This document shows positions 1-7,422 of a stretch of DNA of 36,903 bases, piece after piece. The notes under the pieces were generated by a model. That model saw only the letters and a list, made by a program, of their open reading frames with translations, did no database searches and was not told where the DNA came from. How positions within the stretch are numbered: position 1 is the stretch's first letter; every line of letters starts with the position of its first letter. Made by a program: the position numbers and the translations under genes. The DNA is taken from positions 1-36,903 of the forward strand of contig JAISIP010000090.1 of NCBI GenBank assembly GCA_031261965.1, given 5' to 3'. This DNA is from Victivallales bacterium (lineage in GTDB: Bacteria > Verrucomicrobiota > Lentisphaeria > Victivallales > Victivallaceae).

Positions 1-992
1 GCAAACGCTACCCCGTCTGAAGTGGCGATTTCAACTGTGTCGCCCCGTTTGAATGCACCTGAAACCGATTTTACGCCGGAGGGCAACAGACTTTTGCCGT
101 GTGCCTTGAGTGCCTTTTCCGCCCCGGCATCAACCATAAGCGTGCCGGATACCCGGCTGAAAAAGCTGATCCAACGCTTGCGTCCGGGTATTCGTCGCGT
201 CCGCGGCAAAAACACCGTGCCGACATCTTTCCCGGCGATAATTCTGGCAATCGCCCCTTTTTCTCGACCGTCGGCAATCCAGAGATACTCCCCGGCGGCG
301 GTCACGATTTCGGCGGCGTGCAATTTTGAACTCATTCCTCCGATTGAGAACTCCGAATTGTCGGTTCCGCCCGCCATGGCGCGAATTGATTCGGAGAGCT
401 CTTTTACCACCGAAATACGCTCACCCAAGCTCCCGTCGGCTTTGCGTTCCCGCAACCCCTGTTCGGTGGTGAGAATCACGGTCAACGGAGATGCGGTGAG
501 CGAAGCGAGCATTCCGGCGAGCGTATCATTATCGCCGAACTTCAGCTCACTGACCGACACCGAGTCATTTTCGTTTACAATCGGCAAGACTCCCGCGTCC
601 CACAACGCGCCGATGCAATTCATCACGTTCAAATAACGTTCGCGATTGCGTAAATCACCGGCGGTCAACAATAGTTGCGCGGTACGAAAACCCCGTTTAC
701 GGCATTCGGCATCGTAAATCGCCATAAGCCGACTTTGCCCGATCGCCGCCAACGCCTGTACTTGAGCCAACTCTTTGGGGCGTTTGGTTATTTCCAGGGC
801 ACGCATACCCATGCCGACCGCTCCGGAGGTCACCAAAAGCACCCTTCGACCGTCCTTGCGCAACAGATCGATGCCGGAAACCAGCTCGGCGATCGCCGCC
901 TCGTTTGACAACAGCCGAGTACCTGCCTTGACCACCACCTGGCGGGCGTTTTTAAGCAGTTCGCGTCTGATTGCTATATTATTATCGTTCAT
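1..992 (-). CDS. proB: Glutamate 5-kinase, 3' end cut by window edge
   Basis: Phosphorylates L-glutamate to gamma-glutamyl phosphate, the first step of proline synthesis, in the cytoplasm. Translating the minus strand from the ATG at 992 gives 330 uninterrupted codons running off the left edge. Visible family features are the N-terminal VVKAGTRLL strand, the glycine-rich VTSGAVGMGM segment near residue 55, the VNENDSV and FGDNDTLA substrate/nucleotide motifs, and GGMSSKLHAA. Residues from about 270 onward (SGTLMVDAGAEKAL..., GVKSVSGAFKRGD) look like the C-terminal PUA domain. E. coli ProB is 367 residues, so only the last few tens of residues are missing. The start is preceded by a weak CGGGAA ribosome site. 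It lies 43 bp after the glycosyltransferase on the same strand and could be co-transcribed; proA is not in the window. Confidence 0.93.
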   Translation of the reverse strand, partial: MNDNNIAIRRELLKNARQVVVKAGTRLLSNEAAIAELVSGIDLLRKDGRRVLLVTSGAVGMGMRALEITKRPKELAQVQALAAIGQSRLMAIYDAECRKRGFRTAQLLLTAGDLRNRERYLNVMNCIGALWDAGVLPIVNENDSVSVSELKFGDNDTLAGMLASLTASPLTVILTTEQGLRERKADGSLGERISVVKELSESIRAMAGGTDNSEFSIGGMSSKLHAAEIVTAAGEYLWIADGREKGAIARIIAGKDVGTVFLPRTRRIPGRKRWISFFSRVSGTLMVDAGAEKALKAHGKSLLPSGVKSVSGAFKRGDTVEIATSDGVAF

Positions 993-1035
993 AAAAATTC
1001 CCGTTACAAACTTGAGGTAGTCATAATATACACCC

Positions 1036-2931
1036 TCAGTAGACGACTTTCAACAGTCGATACCGCCCGCTTTCGGCGACCGGGACAAATTGAAGTTTGC
1101 CGATTTTGACCAGTTCGAGCAAACGCAAAGTCAACGCCTCGTTTTCGTTGTCGAACTCCGAAATCGGGTCGGGATTGCGTTTGGACTCCCCGCCGATTAA
1201 AATGGCGATATAGTCTATCTTATTTTGGCGCAACTGATCGTACACCGCGCTGGCGGAGTCGGGTATCGGAGTAAAAAACTTCTCCTGAAAAAACGGCGTA
1301 GCAAGAACATAATCACGGGGAATATAAAGTCCGCGCCGGTCGAAAACCAGCATAATTTTCGATTGAGCCGGGGTCGCCTTTGCGATAAAGTCAAGCAGAT
1401 TCATATACTCCCGCTCACGTGAGCCGAAACGGACAAACTCCTCAGGAGTTTTTCGCCCCGCTTCCAACGAACGCCAGGCATAATAAAAATTTTTCCCCAT
1501 TCCGGTTTGAAACGACAGCAACGTCGTCGCCGCAATCGCGCCGAGCAACCATTTGCGCTGACATCGGGGGTAAAAGAACAACGCCGAACCACCCCAGAAC
1601 AGCACTAAAAAGTAGCCCGGCAACAAAAAGCGCGTCTGTTGCGAACTTAAACACCAAAAAATATAACCCAAAAATCCGCCCAAAATCGCCCACCCGAATG
1701 GCAGCATACGACGAAAATTGCGGCGTGCCGCATAATACCACCCAACCGCGCCGATAACAATCAGCAACGGAAACTGCCAGCCCAAAAGATAGCCGTCGTA
1801 AATCTCCATTCTATAAGCAGCGACTATCCACGAAGTAAATACGCTCGCCACCCCGGTTAACCCGAAACGGTCGGTGCCGAGCAGAGAGTGATAAAGCTCC
1901 ACCGCCGCCGCCGGAGTTGCCGGGTCAAGCAGGGCCGAGCCAAACGGGTAAAACGGATTCCCGGTCGACTGGTACGCTCTCAGGTAAAAAGGTGTGACTG
2001 CAAACAACCCGGCAAAGGCAAAGTAGAACAACACCAACCCGGTGCGTCGGCGCGGAACACGATCAAACGCAAGCACGCAAAAAAAGAGTCCGGCAAGTGC
2101 CAAAGCCGCCGCTCCCCCGGTGAGCTTTACCGCCACTGCCATACCGGCAAAGAACCCGGTCAAAATGGCAAGTTTGCCAAGTCCGGAGCGAAACAGCCGA
2201 ATCGCCTCCGCTCCGGCAAGCAAATTAAGCAGGATAAACGACTCAAGATAGACCTCGGGGCTCATCCCCCCGGTCAGGGGCGAGAGCATAAACGCCGCGA
2301 CTAATATCAGAGCCGGAATCCGCCCGAAACGGCGCAACAGGAGATAAATCCACGGTAGAATCAAGAGATAACTGCCGAGAGTTAACATGCGCGGGAAATT
2401 CAGACCGCCAAGCTTAACGCCCCAAAGCATCAAAAAGTGCGGCATCGACGACAACGCCGAGTAGGGATTGTCCGCCAGCACGGCGGTAGAACCTTGCCTT
2501 AAATAACGGTACACCAAAGAGACCTGATAGGACTGCTCGTCCCACGAATAGGGCGGGAGAAACGCCGGAGCGATGACAATCGCGCCAAGCAGGAGAACCA
2601 CACTCCAGAGAATCCACTCTTCGCGATGAAATTTTCGCATCTGCCCGGTTAGGGAATAGACCCCGTAAACGGCGGGCAAAGCGACAACGCCATACAGCAC
2701 CTCAGGCGGAAGAGAAATGACCGCACAGTCACCGAGTCTGAAAATAATCGATAGCAGATCCAACCCCAAAATAAGCGACAAAAAACCGAATCCGCCCCGA
2801 TTTGAGTTCGCCTTAAGCTGCTTTAGCAGCGCAAAACCGATGCCGTAAGAGGTGAACAGCAAAATTATAAACGCCCCAAGCGGCTCATACCACGCACCTT
2901 GCATCGACGTAATTAGTTCATGCAAATTCAT
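1036..2931 (-). CDS. Membrane glycosyltransferase, GT39/ArnT-like
   Basis: A 631-residue polytopic membrane protein, probably a glycosyltransferase that uses a polyprenyl-phosphate sugar donor and acts on the periplasmic side. About ten or more hydrophobic segments fill residues 15-500. The first large loop carries an acidic pair in SWDEQSYQ (D131, E132), the position where GT39/ArnT-like enzymes have their catalytic acidic residue. The last 120 or so residues form a soluble domain. The reading frame is open 40 codons further upstream, but I choose the ATG at 2931 because it overlaps the preceding gene's TGA as ATGA, a translational coupling pattern, and the extra 40 residues would lie inside that gene. 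The partner is the O-antigen-ligase-like gene, which suggests surface glycan or glycoprotein assembly. The substrate cannot be told from sequence. Confidence 0.75.
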   Translation of the reverse strand: MNLHELITSMQGAWYEPLGAFIILLFTSYGIGFALLKQLKANSNRGGFGFLSLILGLDLLSIIFRLGDCAVISLPPEVLYGVVALPAVYGVYSLTGQMRKFHREEWILWSVVLLLGAIVIAPAFLPPYSWDEQSYQVSLVYRYLRQGSTAVLADNPYSALSSMPHFLMLWGVKLGGLNFPRMLTLGSYLLILPWIYLLLRRFGRIPALILVAAFMLSPLTGGMSPEVYLESFILLNLLAGAEAIRLFRSGLGKLAILTGFFAGMAVAVKLTGGAAALALAGLFFCVLAFDRVPRRRTGLVLFYFAFAGLFAVTPFYLRAYQSTGNPFYPFGSALLDPATPAAAVELYHSLLGTDRFGLTGVASVFTSWIVAAYRMEIYDGYLLGWQFPLLIVIGAVGWYYAARRNFRRMLPFGWAILGGFLGYIFWCLSSQQTRFLLPGYFLVLFWGGSALFFYPRCQRKWLLGAIAATTLLSFQTGMGKNFYYAWRSLEAGRKTPEEFVRFGSREREYMNLLDFIAKATPAQSKIMLVFDRRGLYIPRDYVLATPFFQEKFFTPIPDSASAVYDQLRQNKIDYIAILIGGESKRNPDPISEFDNENEALTLRLLELVKIGKLQFVPVAESGRYRLLKVVY

Positions 2932-4745
2932 TGGCGAATCCTTTGCAAAAAATTTCGCAATTGCAGCGGGCTGTCGTCCAGCTCCTGATTTTGCATAAGA
3001 TAAATAAATTCGTGCGGGCGGACATCTTTGCTTTTGAGTAAACTTGTACACCTGTTTTGCAAAGCGTCAGCCTCCTGTCTTCGACCCAATTCGCGCAACA
3101 CCGACTGCCAAAGAAAGAGGTTAACTGCACTTCGGGGGAAGTTAAGCGACTCTTGCTCAAAAAACGGCAAAGACTCCTGTAATTTCCCTTGGGCGGCAAG
3201 CGAGCGGGCCAGCCGCCCGGCACTGTGGGAATAAGAGGACAAACGCAATTGGGTGTTGATTTGACGCAACGCCGTTTCGGCGTTGGCGGGATTTTTAAAA
3301 TTAAAGAGTTCGACTGCGGCAAGAGTGTACAAATTTTCCGCCGTCGGAAGAATCGAGACGCTTTGTTGCAACTCCTTATGCGCCTCAAGAATATCACCGT
3401 CAAGCAACGCCAATTTGCCGTTTCGGCAATGCCAGGAACTTGACAGATTCAAAATCAGCAGCCCAAACGCGGCAATAAAGAATCCCCCCGCAAGCAGCCG
3501 GTTACAACGACCGACCGGGTAATCCTTCTTTTGCGGAATGCCGACTCCGAGCAAAACCCCCGTCAGCAACAAAAATATTCCGCCGGAAAGCGGAGTTTGC
3601 AGCAAGACATCGACTTCGCCATGCAAAAACAGCACGCTCCACGCCCAAAGCGCCAAGAGTATACGCTCATCGGAGCAGCGGCGCAAGATCGCGGCGCGAA
3701 TTCCGGCGCAGGCGATCAAGATAAACCACACCACCCCAACGACCCCAAAGCTGCACCACAAATAGAGCAACTCGTTATGCGCATGGGGATGGCGGTCGGT
3801 CGCATAGTCTGAGTCGTAGTAACTCTCCGGTAAAAAGTGGGGGATCTCTCCCTCGAAACGATCAGGGGCAACCCCGCACCAGAAGTTACTTTCGCCCAGC
3901 TTAATCGCCCCTTCGTATAACATCAGGCGGTTTTCTCCCGGCAAGTGCCGGGAAAAATCGCCGGAACGCACCCCGTAATACACCACCGCGCCAAGAGCGA
4001 TAGACAGAATAATTGCGAATCGGGCAATCCATGGGCGGATTTTCGGCTTCCGATGCAAATACGCGGCAAAAACAAGCCACAGAGTGGCGATTATACAGCT
4101 GATCAACGTTCCGCGGGAGGCGTACTGCCCGCCCCAGACAAATTGCCCGACGCCCACAAATAGAGCGATAATCGCCCCGACCGATACGCGGTAACGGCGA
4201 AACGGCAAAAAGAAGACCAATGCGGGGGCGGAAACGGCGAGCAAACTCCAATTCCAGTTCCAATTCCCCGCCAAACCTACGGCGAATTTACCCATGCTCC
4301 ATTCGCGCAACGTAATACCCGAACTCAGCAAAAACAGAATCAAAAAAAAGAGCGGCAACATTCGACGCAAATCACGTGCGAGCAATAAGCCCGACAATGG
4401 AAGAATAAAAATGGCAATGGCGTAAAAAAACGCCGAGAGATTCCTGCCGTATAAAAACTGCTGAACAAGGGAAAGAATCACCCCGAACCCGGCAACAACG
4501 GCAAAGATCCGCAAAAATCGCGAAGACCTGCTCAAAACAGATAGCTTCCCGGCATCGCCCCCCAAAACTCCCAAGGCGAGCAGACCATAAAGCGCGAAAT
4601 TCACGCCAACAACTTCACCGAAAAGCGGAATCTCACCAAAAAACAACTTGCCGAATGCCAAGGGCAGAGCAAACGGCGAAGCAAAAAGCAAAACAACTGC
4701 CGTTAAACGGGCTGTTAATTTTTTACAATCGTTATATTCAAACAT
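2928..4745 (-). CDS. O-antigen ligase/polymerase-like membrane protein with TPR-like C-terminus
   Basis: A 605-residue membrane protein with about ten hydrophobic segments over residues 12-420, then a soluble helical tail. The periplasmic loop has RLMLYEGAIKL (about 273-283) and HPHAHNELLYLW (319-330); the HxHN motif is typical of the Wzy_C/WaaL family, which transfers undecaprenyl-linked glycan to lipid A or to proteins. The tail (about 440-600: LDGDILEAHKELQQSV..., ANAETALRQINTQ, GKLQESLPFFEQE) reads like TPR helices, an arrangement seen in WaaL/PglL-type ligases. It overlaps the downstream GT39-like gene by 4 bp, so the two are very likely co-translated. No clear ribosome binding site is seen before the ATG. 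A terminator hairpin sits 24-50 bp upstream, so the pair needs its own promoter or read-through; I see no good promoter. Confidence 0.78.
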   Translation of the reverse strand: MFEYNDCKKLTARLTAVVLLFASPFALPLAFGKLFFGEIPLFGEVVGVNFALYGLLALGVLGGDAGKLSVLSRSSRFLRIFAVVAGFGVILSLVQQFLYGRNLSAFFYAIAIFILPLSGLLLARDLRRMLPLFFLILFLLSSGITLREWSMGKFAVGLAGNWNWNWSLLAVSAPALVFFLPFRRYRVSVGAIIALFVGVGQFVWGGQYASRGTLISCIIATLWLVFAAYLHRKPKIRPWIARFAIILSIALGAVVYYGVRSGDFSRHLPGENRLMLYEGAIKLGESNFWCGVAPDRFEGEIPHFLPESYYDSDYATDRHPHAHNELLYLWCSFGVVGVVWFILIACAGIRAAILRRCSDERILLALWAWSVLFLHGEVDVLLQTPLSGGIFLLLTGVLLGVGIPQKKDYPVGRCNRLLAGGFFIAAFGLLILNLSSSWHCRNGKLALLDGDILEAHKELQQSVSILPTAENLYTLAAVELFNFKNPANAETALRQINTQLRLSSYSHSAGRLARSLAAQGKLQESLPFFEQESLNFPRSAVNLFLWQSVLRELGRRQEADALQNRCTSLLKSKDVRPHEFIYLMQNQELDDSPLQLRNFLQRIRQ

Positions 4746-4767
4746 AGCGAATAAAAACTACCGCTAA

Positions 4768-4797
4768 AAAAAAGGAGGCGTTGCCGCCTCCTTTTTG
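4768..4797 (-). terminator. Rho-independent terminator, possibly bidirectional
   Basis: GGAGGCG (4774-4780) pairs with CGCCTCC (4785-4791) around a 4-nt loop, and the stem extends with A/T pairs on both sides, giving a U tract on either strand. It lies 23 bp after the stop of the prepilin-like gene on the minus strand and separates it from the O-antigen-ligase-like gene. Confidence 0.85.
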
Positions 4798-4819
4798 GTC
4801 TCAAATCAGACAACTACAA

Positions 4820-5404
4820 TTAGAACGCAGTCGTCTTATTCGGCTCGATAGTGAGGGTATAGCCGCGATTCGACAAGCTGTACCAACGGCTGGTGTTGAA
4901 CCCATTGGCGTTGCCGCCGAGGAACAGGATGTTGCCGTAATCGGTATGGTTCGAGGTGGCACCGCTGTTACGATTAGTGACACTATCGGTATTAGCCATA
5001 TCCGCCGAAACCGCAGAGTCGGAACGACCGAACTTGGCGGAGTCACCCATCATCATGCCGCCGCAGAACGCATAGTCGGTGTTGGTGCTGTCAAGCGCGC
5101 CGTTACCGGTCTGGGCGGAGGTGGTGGTGGACGGGCAGAGATAGATGGTGTAGTCGGTCAAAAGACCGGTCACACGCAGCTCTTCCAAGCCTTCGGCATA
5201 TTGTTTTTCCGGCAGACGGCTGTCATAATCGCCGGAATACTGCGCCAACGAAAGACCGATCTGCTTCATATTGCTGGTGCAGGAAATACGACGGGCACGT
5301 TCACGCGCCTGATTCAACGCCGGCAACAGCATTCCCGCCAGGATCGCGATGATCGCGATAACCACGAGAAGTTCGATAAGGGTAAACCCACGACTCTTTT
5401 TCAT
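4820..5404 (-). CDS. Prepilin-type N-terminal methylation-domain protein
   Basis: A 194-residue protein with a class III (type IV pilin/pseudopilin) leader: MKKSRG, then [18 protein letters not shown] with the conserved glutamate five residues after the cleavage glycine, followed by [13 protein letters not shown]. The prepilin peptidase should cut after G6 and methylate F7. The C-terminal region has [14 protein letters not shown], a variant of the H-X9-DG motif common in Planctomycetes and Lentisphaerota pseudopilin-like proteins, here with GG where DG is expected. Two cysteines in the SCTSN and YLCPS regions may form a disulfide. The ATG is preceded by AAAGGAG at good spacing. It is a single-gene unit with a promoter at 5491-5519 and a terminator at 4768-4797. 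It may be a minor pseudopilin or a surface protein; relatives occur in very high copy number in some PVC genomes and mostly lack known roles. Confidence 0.85.
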   Translation of the reverse strand: MKKSRGFTLIELLVVIAIIAILAGMLLPALNQARERARRISCTSNMKQIGLSLAQYSGDYDSRLPEKQYAEGLEELRVTGLLTDYTIYLCPSTTTSAQTGNGALDSTNTDYAFCGGMMMGDSAKFGRSDSAVSADMANTDSVTNRNSGATSNHTDYGNILFLGGNANGFNTSRWYSLSNRGYTLTIEPNKTTAF

Positions 5405-5490
5405 TTCTATCTCCTTTTGATTGATTTCGGATTCCGTTTCCGCCTTTGAAATGCCAATAATTTAAAAGCGAACCCGTATACGTTGCTTAT

Positions 5491-5519
5491 ATTATAGCAA
5501 AAAAATAGCCAAAAAGCAA
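5491..5519 (-). promoter_or_regulatory. Sigma-70 promoter for the prepilin-like gene
   Basis: Reading the minus strand, TTGCTT (5519-5514), a 17-bp spacer and a perfect TATAAT (5496-5491) lie about 90 bp before the start codon. The surrounding sequence is very A/T-rich. Confidence 0.65.
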
Positions 5520-5641
5520 GAGGGTTTGCATTTTTTTTTGAAAAATCAACTTAAAAACAGCCCAAAACCCCACAAAACAACCCTAAGTGCGTTCATTTTC
5601 AATGCAATGTAGTTTTTAGAGATACCCTATTAGAAAAAAAG

Positions 5642-5669
5642 TTGAAGTTTCATTTTTCCGTATTATAGT
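5642..5669 (+). promoter_or_regulatory. Possible promoter for the sigma factor gene
   Basis: TTGAAG (5642-5647), a 16-bp spacer and TATAGT (5664-5669) end 35 bp before the start codon. The -10 is acceptable and the -35 is partial. No Shine-Dalgarno sequence is visible before the ATG at 5705. Confidence 0.4.
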
Positions 5670-5704
5670 AATACATACGCCTTTATTTTTCACATTTCCG
5701 CAAA

Positions 5705-7117
5705 ATGGACAAAATGAATTTAACAGACGACGAAAACGTTATAAAGCCGACTCCCGGCGAAGTTATTCCGACGGTGACGGAATCCGGCGATTTCGCGGAT
5801 TCTCTCTCCATTTATCTCAAGCAGATCGGTAAACTGCCGCCCCTGCCCCCTGAGCAACAGGAGGAGTTGGTGCGTCAAATCGACGCGGTCACTTCACAAA
5901 TGCGGCAAAAACTTCACGCGTTCGGATTTGTCACGCTGGAACATTTGCGTCTGATCGATGAGTGTTTAAATTCCAATGCCGCCCCCGGCGACTATTTTCA
6001 ACCCTCGTCACTGCACAAAAAAGAGCTTTCCGCCGGAGAATTGCTCCATTTGCTTGCCGCGTGGCGCGATAAACTCGCCAAAGACTACGAAGCGCTCCAA
6101 ACGGCGTTCAAAGCAAAAACCGCGGATTACCCGCTCCGCCGCAAAGAGCTGATAGCCACGCTCTCAAGATTCGATGTTTCCGGCGATCAGATCGGAGAGT
6201 ACTTTCAAATTATCATCGATTGGGTCAAAGTACTTCAGCCGGGCATAAATCTTGACGATACAATTCAATTCAATCCGGGCGAGGTAAACGCTCAACGTTT
6301 GTCGATGCTTGAAGACCGGTTTTTGATGACTTTGGAGGAGTTCACCGATAATATCCGCGAACTGCTCGATATTAACGGGCAATTGCAAGACCTGCACCAA
6401 AAGATGATTGAGACAAATTTGCGCCTGGTTATCAGCATCGCCCAACGTTATCGCAACCGGGGATTGCCGTTCAACGACCTGATTCAGGAGGGCAACCTCG
6501 GACTTTTGCGGGCGTTGGAAAAATTTGACTTCAGGCTCGGAAACAAGTTTTCAACTTACGCCAGCTGGTGGATCAAACACAATATCTCGCGCTCGATCGC
6601 GGAGCAATCGCGGGTTATCCGCATTCCGGCGCATATGGTACACGCGATAAACACCATGATCGGGGCGGAGCAGCGTTTTGTCCAGATCAACGGCCGCGAG
6701 CCGGAGATTGAGGAGCTGGCCGCCATGCTCGAAATGCCGGTACCGCGGGTAAGCGCGATTAAAAAGATGTCGTGCCAGACGATTTCTTTGCACGCGCCTA
6801 TCGCCAACTCCGATGACGGCGCGATGCTGGAAGATTTGATCGCCGACGACAACTCCGCCAACCCGGCACGCGACTTTGCCCGAAACATACTCTACGAAAA
6901 ACTCTATGAGATGTTGTGTACTTTGCCGGAACGCGATCAGCAGATCATTATTTTGCGTTTCGGTTTGTTCGGGCAACCGTGCCTGCCGCTGGTCGATATC
7001 AGCAAACGATTTAATTTGACACGTGAACGGGTTCGGCAAATCGAAGCGAAAATCATCACAAATTTGCGAACTCCCGCCAAACTGAAGTTCCTCGACGGTT
7101 GCGTCCAAACCGAATGA
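5705..7117 (+). CDS. RNA polymerase sigma factor, sigma-70 (RpoD/RpoS type)
   Basis: A 470-residue sigma factor that directs core RNA polymerase to promoters. Region 1.2 is at about 32-60 (DSLSIYLKQIGKLPPLPPEQ). Residues about 75-230 are a poorly conserved acidic/helical insert. Region 2 is at 233-312, with NLRLVISIAQRYRNRGL, DLIQEGNLGLLRALEKFD and YASWWIKHNISRSI (2.3-2.4). Region 3 is at 315-395, and region 4 at 396-465, with LRFGLFG and the helix-turn-helix LTRERVRQIEAK (438-449). Where RpoD usually has TLEEVG before the helix, this protein has PLVDISKRF. The full region 1.2-4 set indicates a group 1 or group 2 factor rather than an ECF sigma. Whether it is the housekeeping factor cannot be decided here. 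An alternative ATG lies three codons in (5714). It stands alone and converges on the sugar dehydrogenase gene. Confidence 0.9.
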   Translation: MDKMNLTDDENVIKPTPGEVIPTVTESGDFADSLSIYLKQIGKLPPLPPEQQEELVRQIDAVTSQMRQKLHAFGFVTLEHLRLIDECLNSNAAPGDYFQPSSLHKKELSAGELLHLLAAWRDKLAKDYEALQTAFKAKTADYPLRRKELIATLSRFDVSGDQIGEYFQIIIDWVKVLQPGINLDDTIQFNPGEVNAQRLSMLEDRFLMTLEEFTDNIRELLDINGQLQDLHQKMIETNLRLVISIAQRYRNRGLPFNDLIQEGNLGLLRALEKFDFRLGNKFSTYASWWIKHNISRSIAEQSRVIRIPAHMVHAINTMIGAEQRFVQINGREPEIEELAAMLEMPVPRVSAIKKMSCQTISLHAPIANSDDGAMLEDLIADDNSANPARDFARNILYEKLYEMLCTLPERDQQIIILRFGLFGQPCLPLVDISKRFNLTRERVRQIEAKIITNLRTPAKLKFLDGCVQTE

Positions 7118-7143
7118 CCTGTCTTGTCACCCAGCAATCTACA

Positions 7144-7312
7144 GAGCTAATTGCAAAACTACTTTTTTGACATGATTTTGACGGTACTATTGAGAAATTT
7201 TTGTTCTTTGGTAAGCTTCAAAGCGTAGCAGCACTACGTAAAAAAGCGAGTCAAAGAAGCAAAAAAAATCAATAGAACTCAAAAGCGAACCAAAATAGTT
7301 TGTAATTAGCTC
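7144..7312. mobile_element. Family B palindromic element, full copy 1 (169 bp)
   Basis: A 169-bp intergenic element with terminal inverted repeats. The left end GAGCTAATTGCAAAACTA matches the reverse complement of the right end (GAGCTAATTACAAACTA) with one change and one gap. Inside, TATTGA near 7188 pairs with TCAATA near 7268, TTCTTTG pairs with CAAAGAA, and the centre has CGTAG-CAGCA-CTACG, so the whole could fold into one imperfect hairpin. TACA flanks both ends (7140-7143 and 7313-7316), consistent with a target duplication. No open reading frame of note. It lies between the convergent 3' ends of the sigma factor and the sugar dehydrogenase. A second copy of identical length is at 28462-28630. 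Confidence 0.78.
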
Positions 7313-7343
7313 TACAATTCTGAAGCCATGAAAAAGACTGTCA

Positions 7344-7381
7344 AAAAAAACTCCGCACCTTGTATAAGATGCGGAGTTTTG
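7344..7381 (-). terminator. Rho-independent terminator of the sugar dehydrogenase gene
   Basis: CTCCGCA (7351-7357) pairs with TGCGGAG (7370-7376), continuing inward with CTT/AAG around a short loop. On the minus strand the stem is followed by a run of eight U residues. It lies 43 bp after the stop codon at 7423. Confidence 0.9.
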
Positions 7382-7422
7382 TTTGCAGTATGAGAAAAGG
7401 CGAGAGCCTTTTCCCATGTAAC

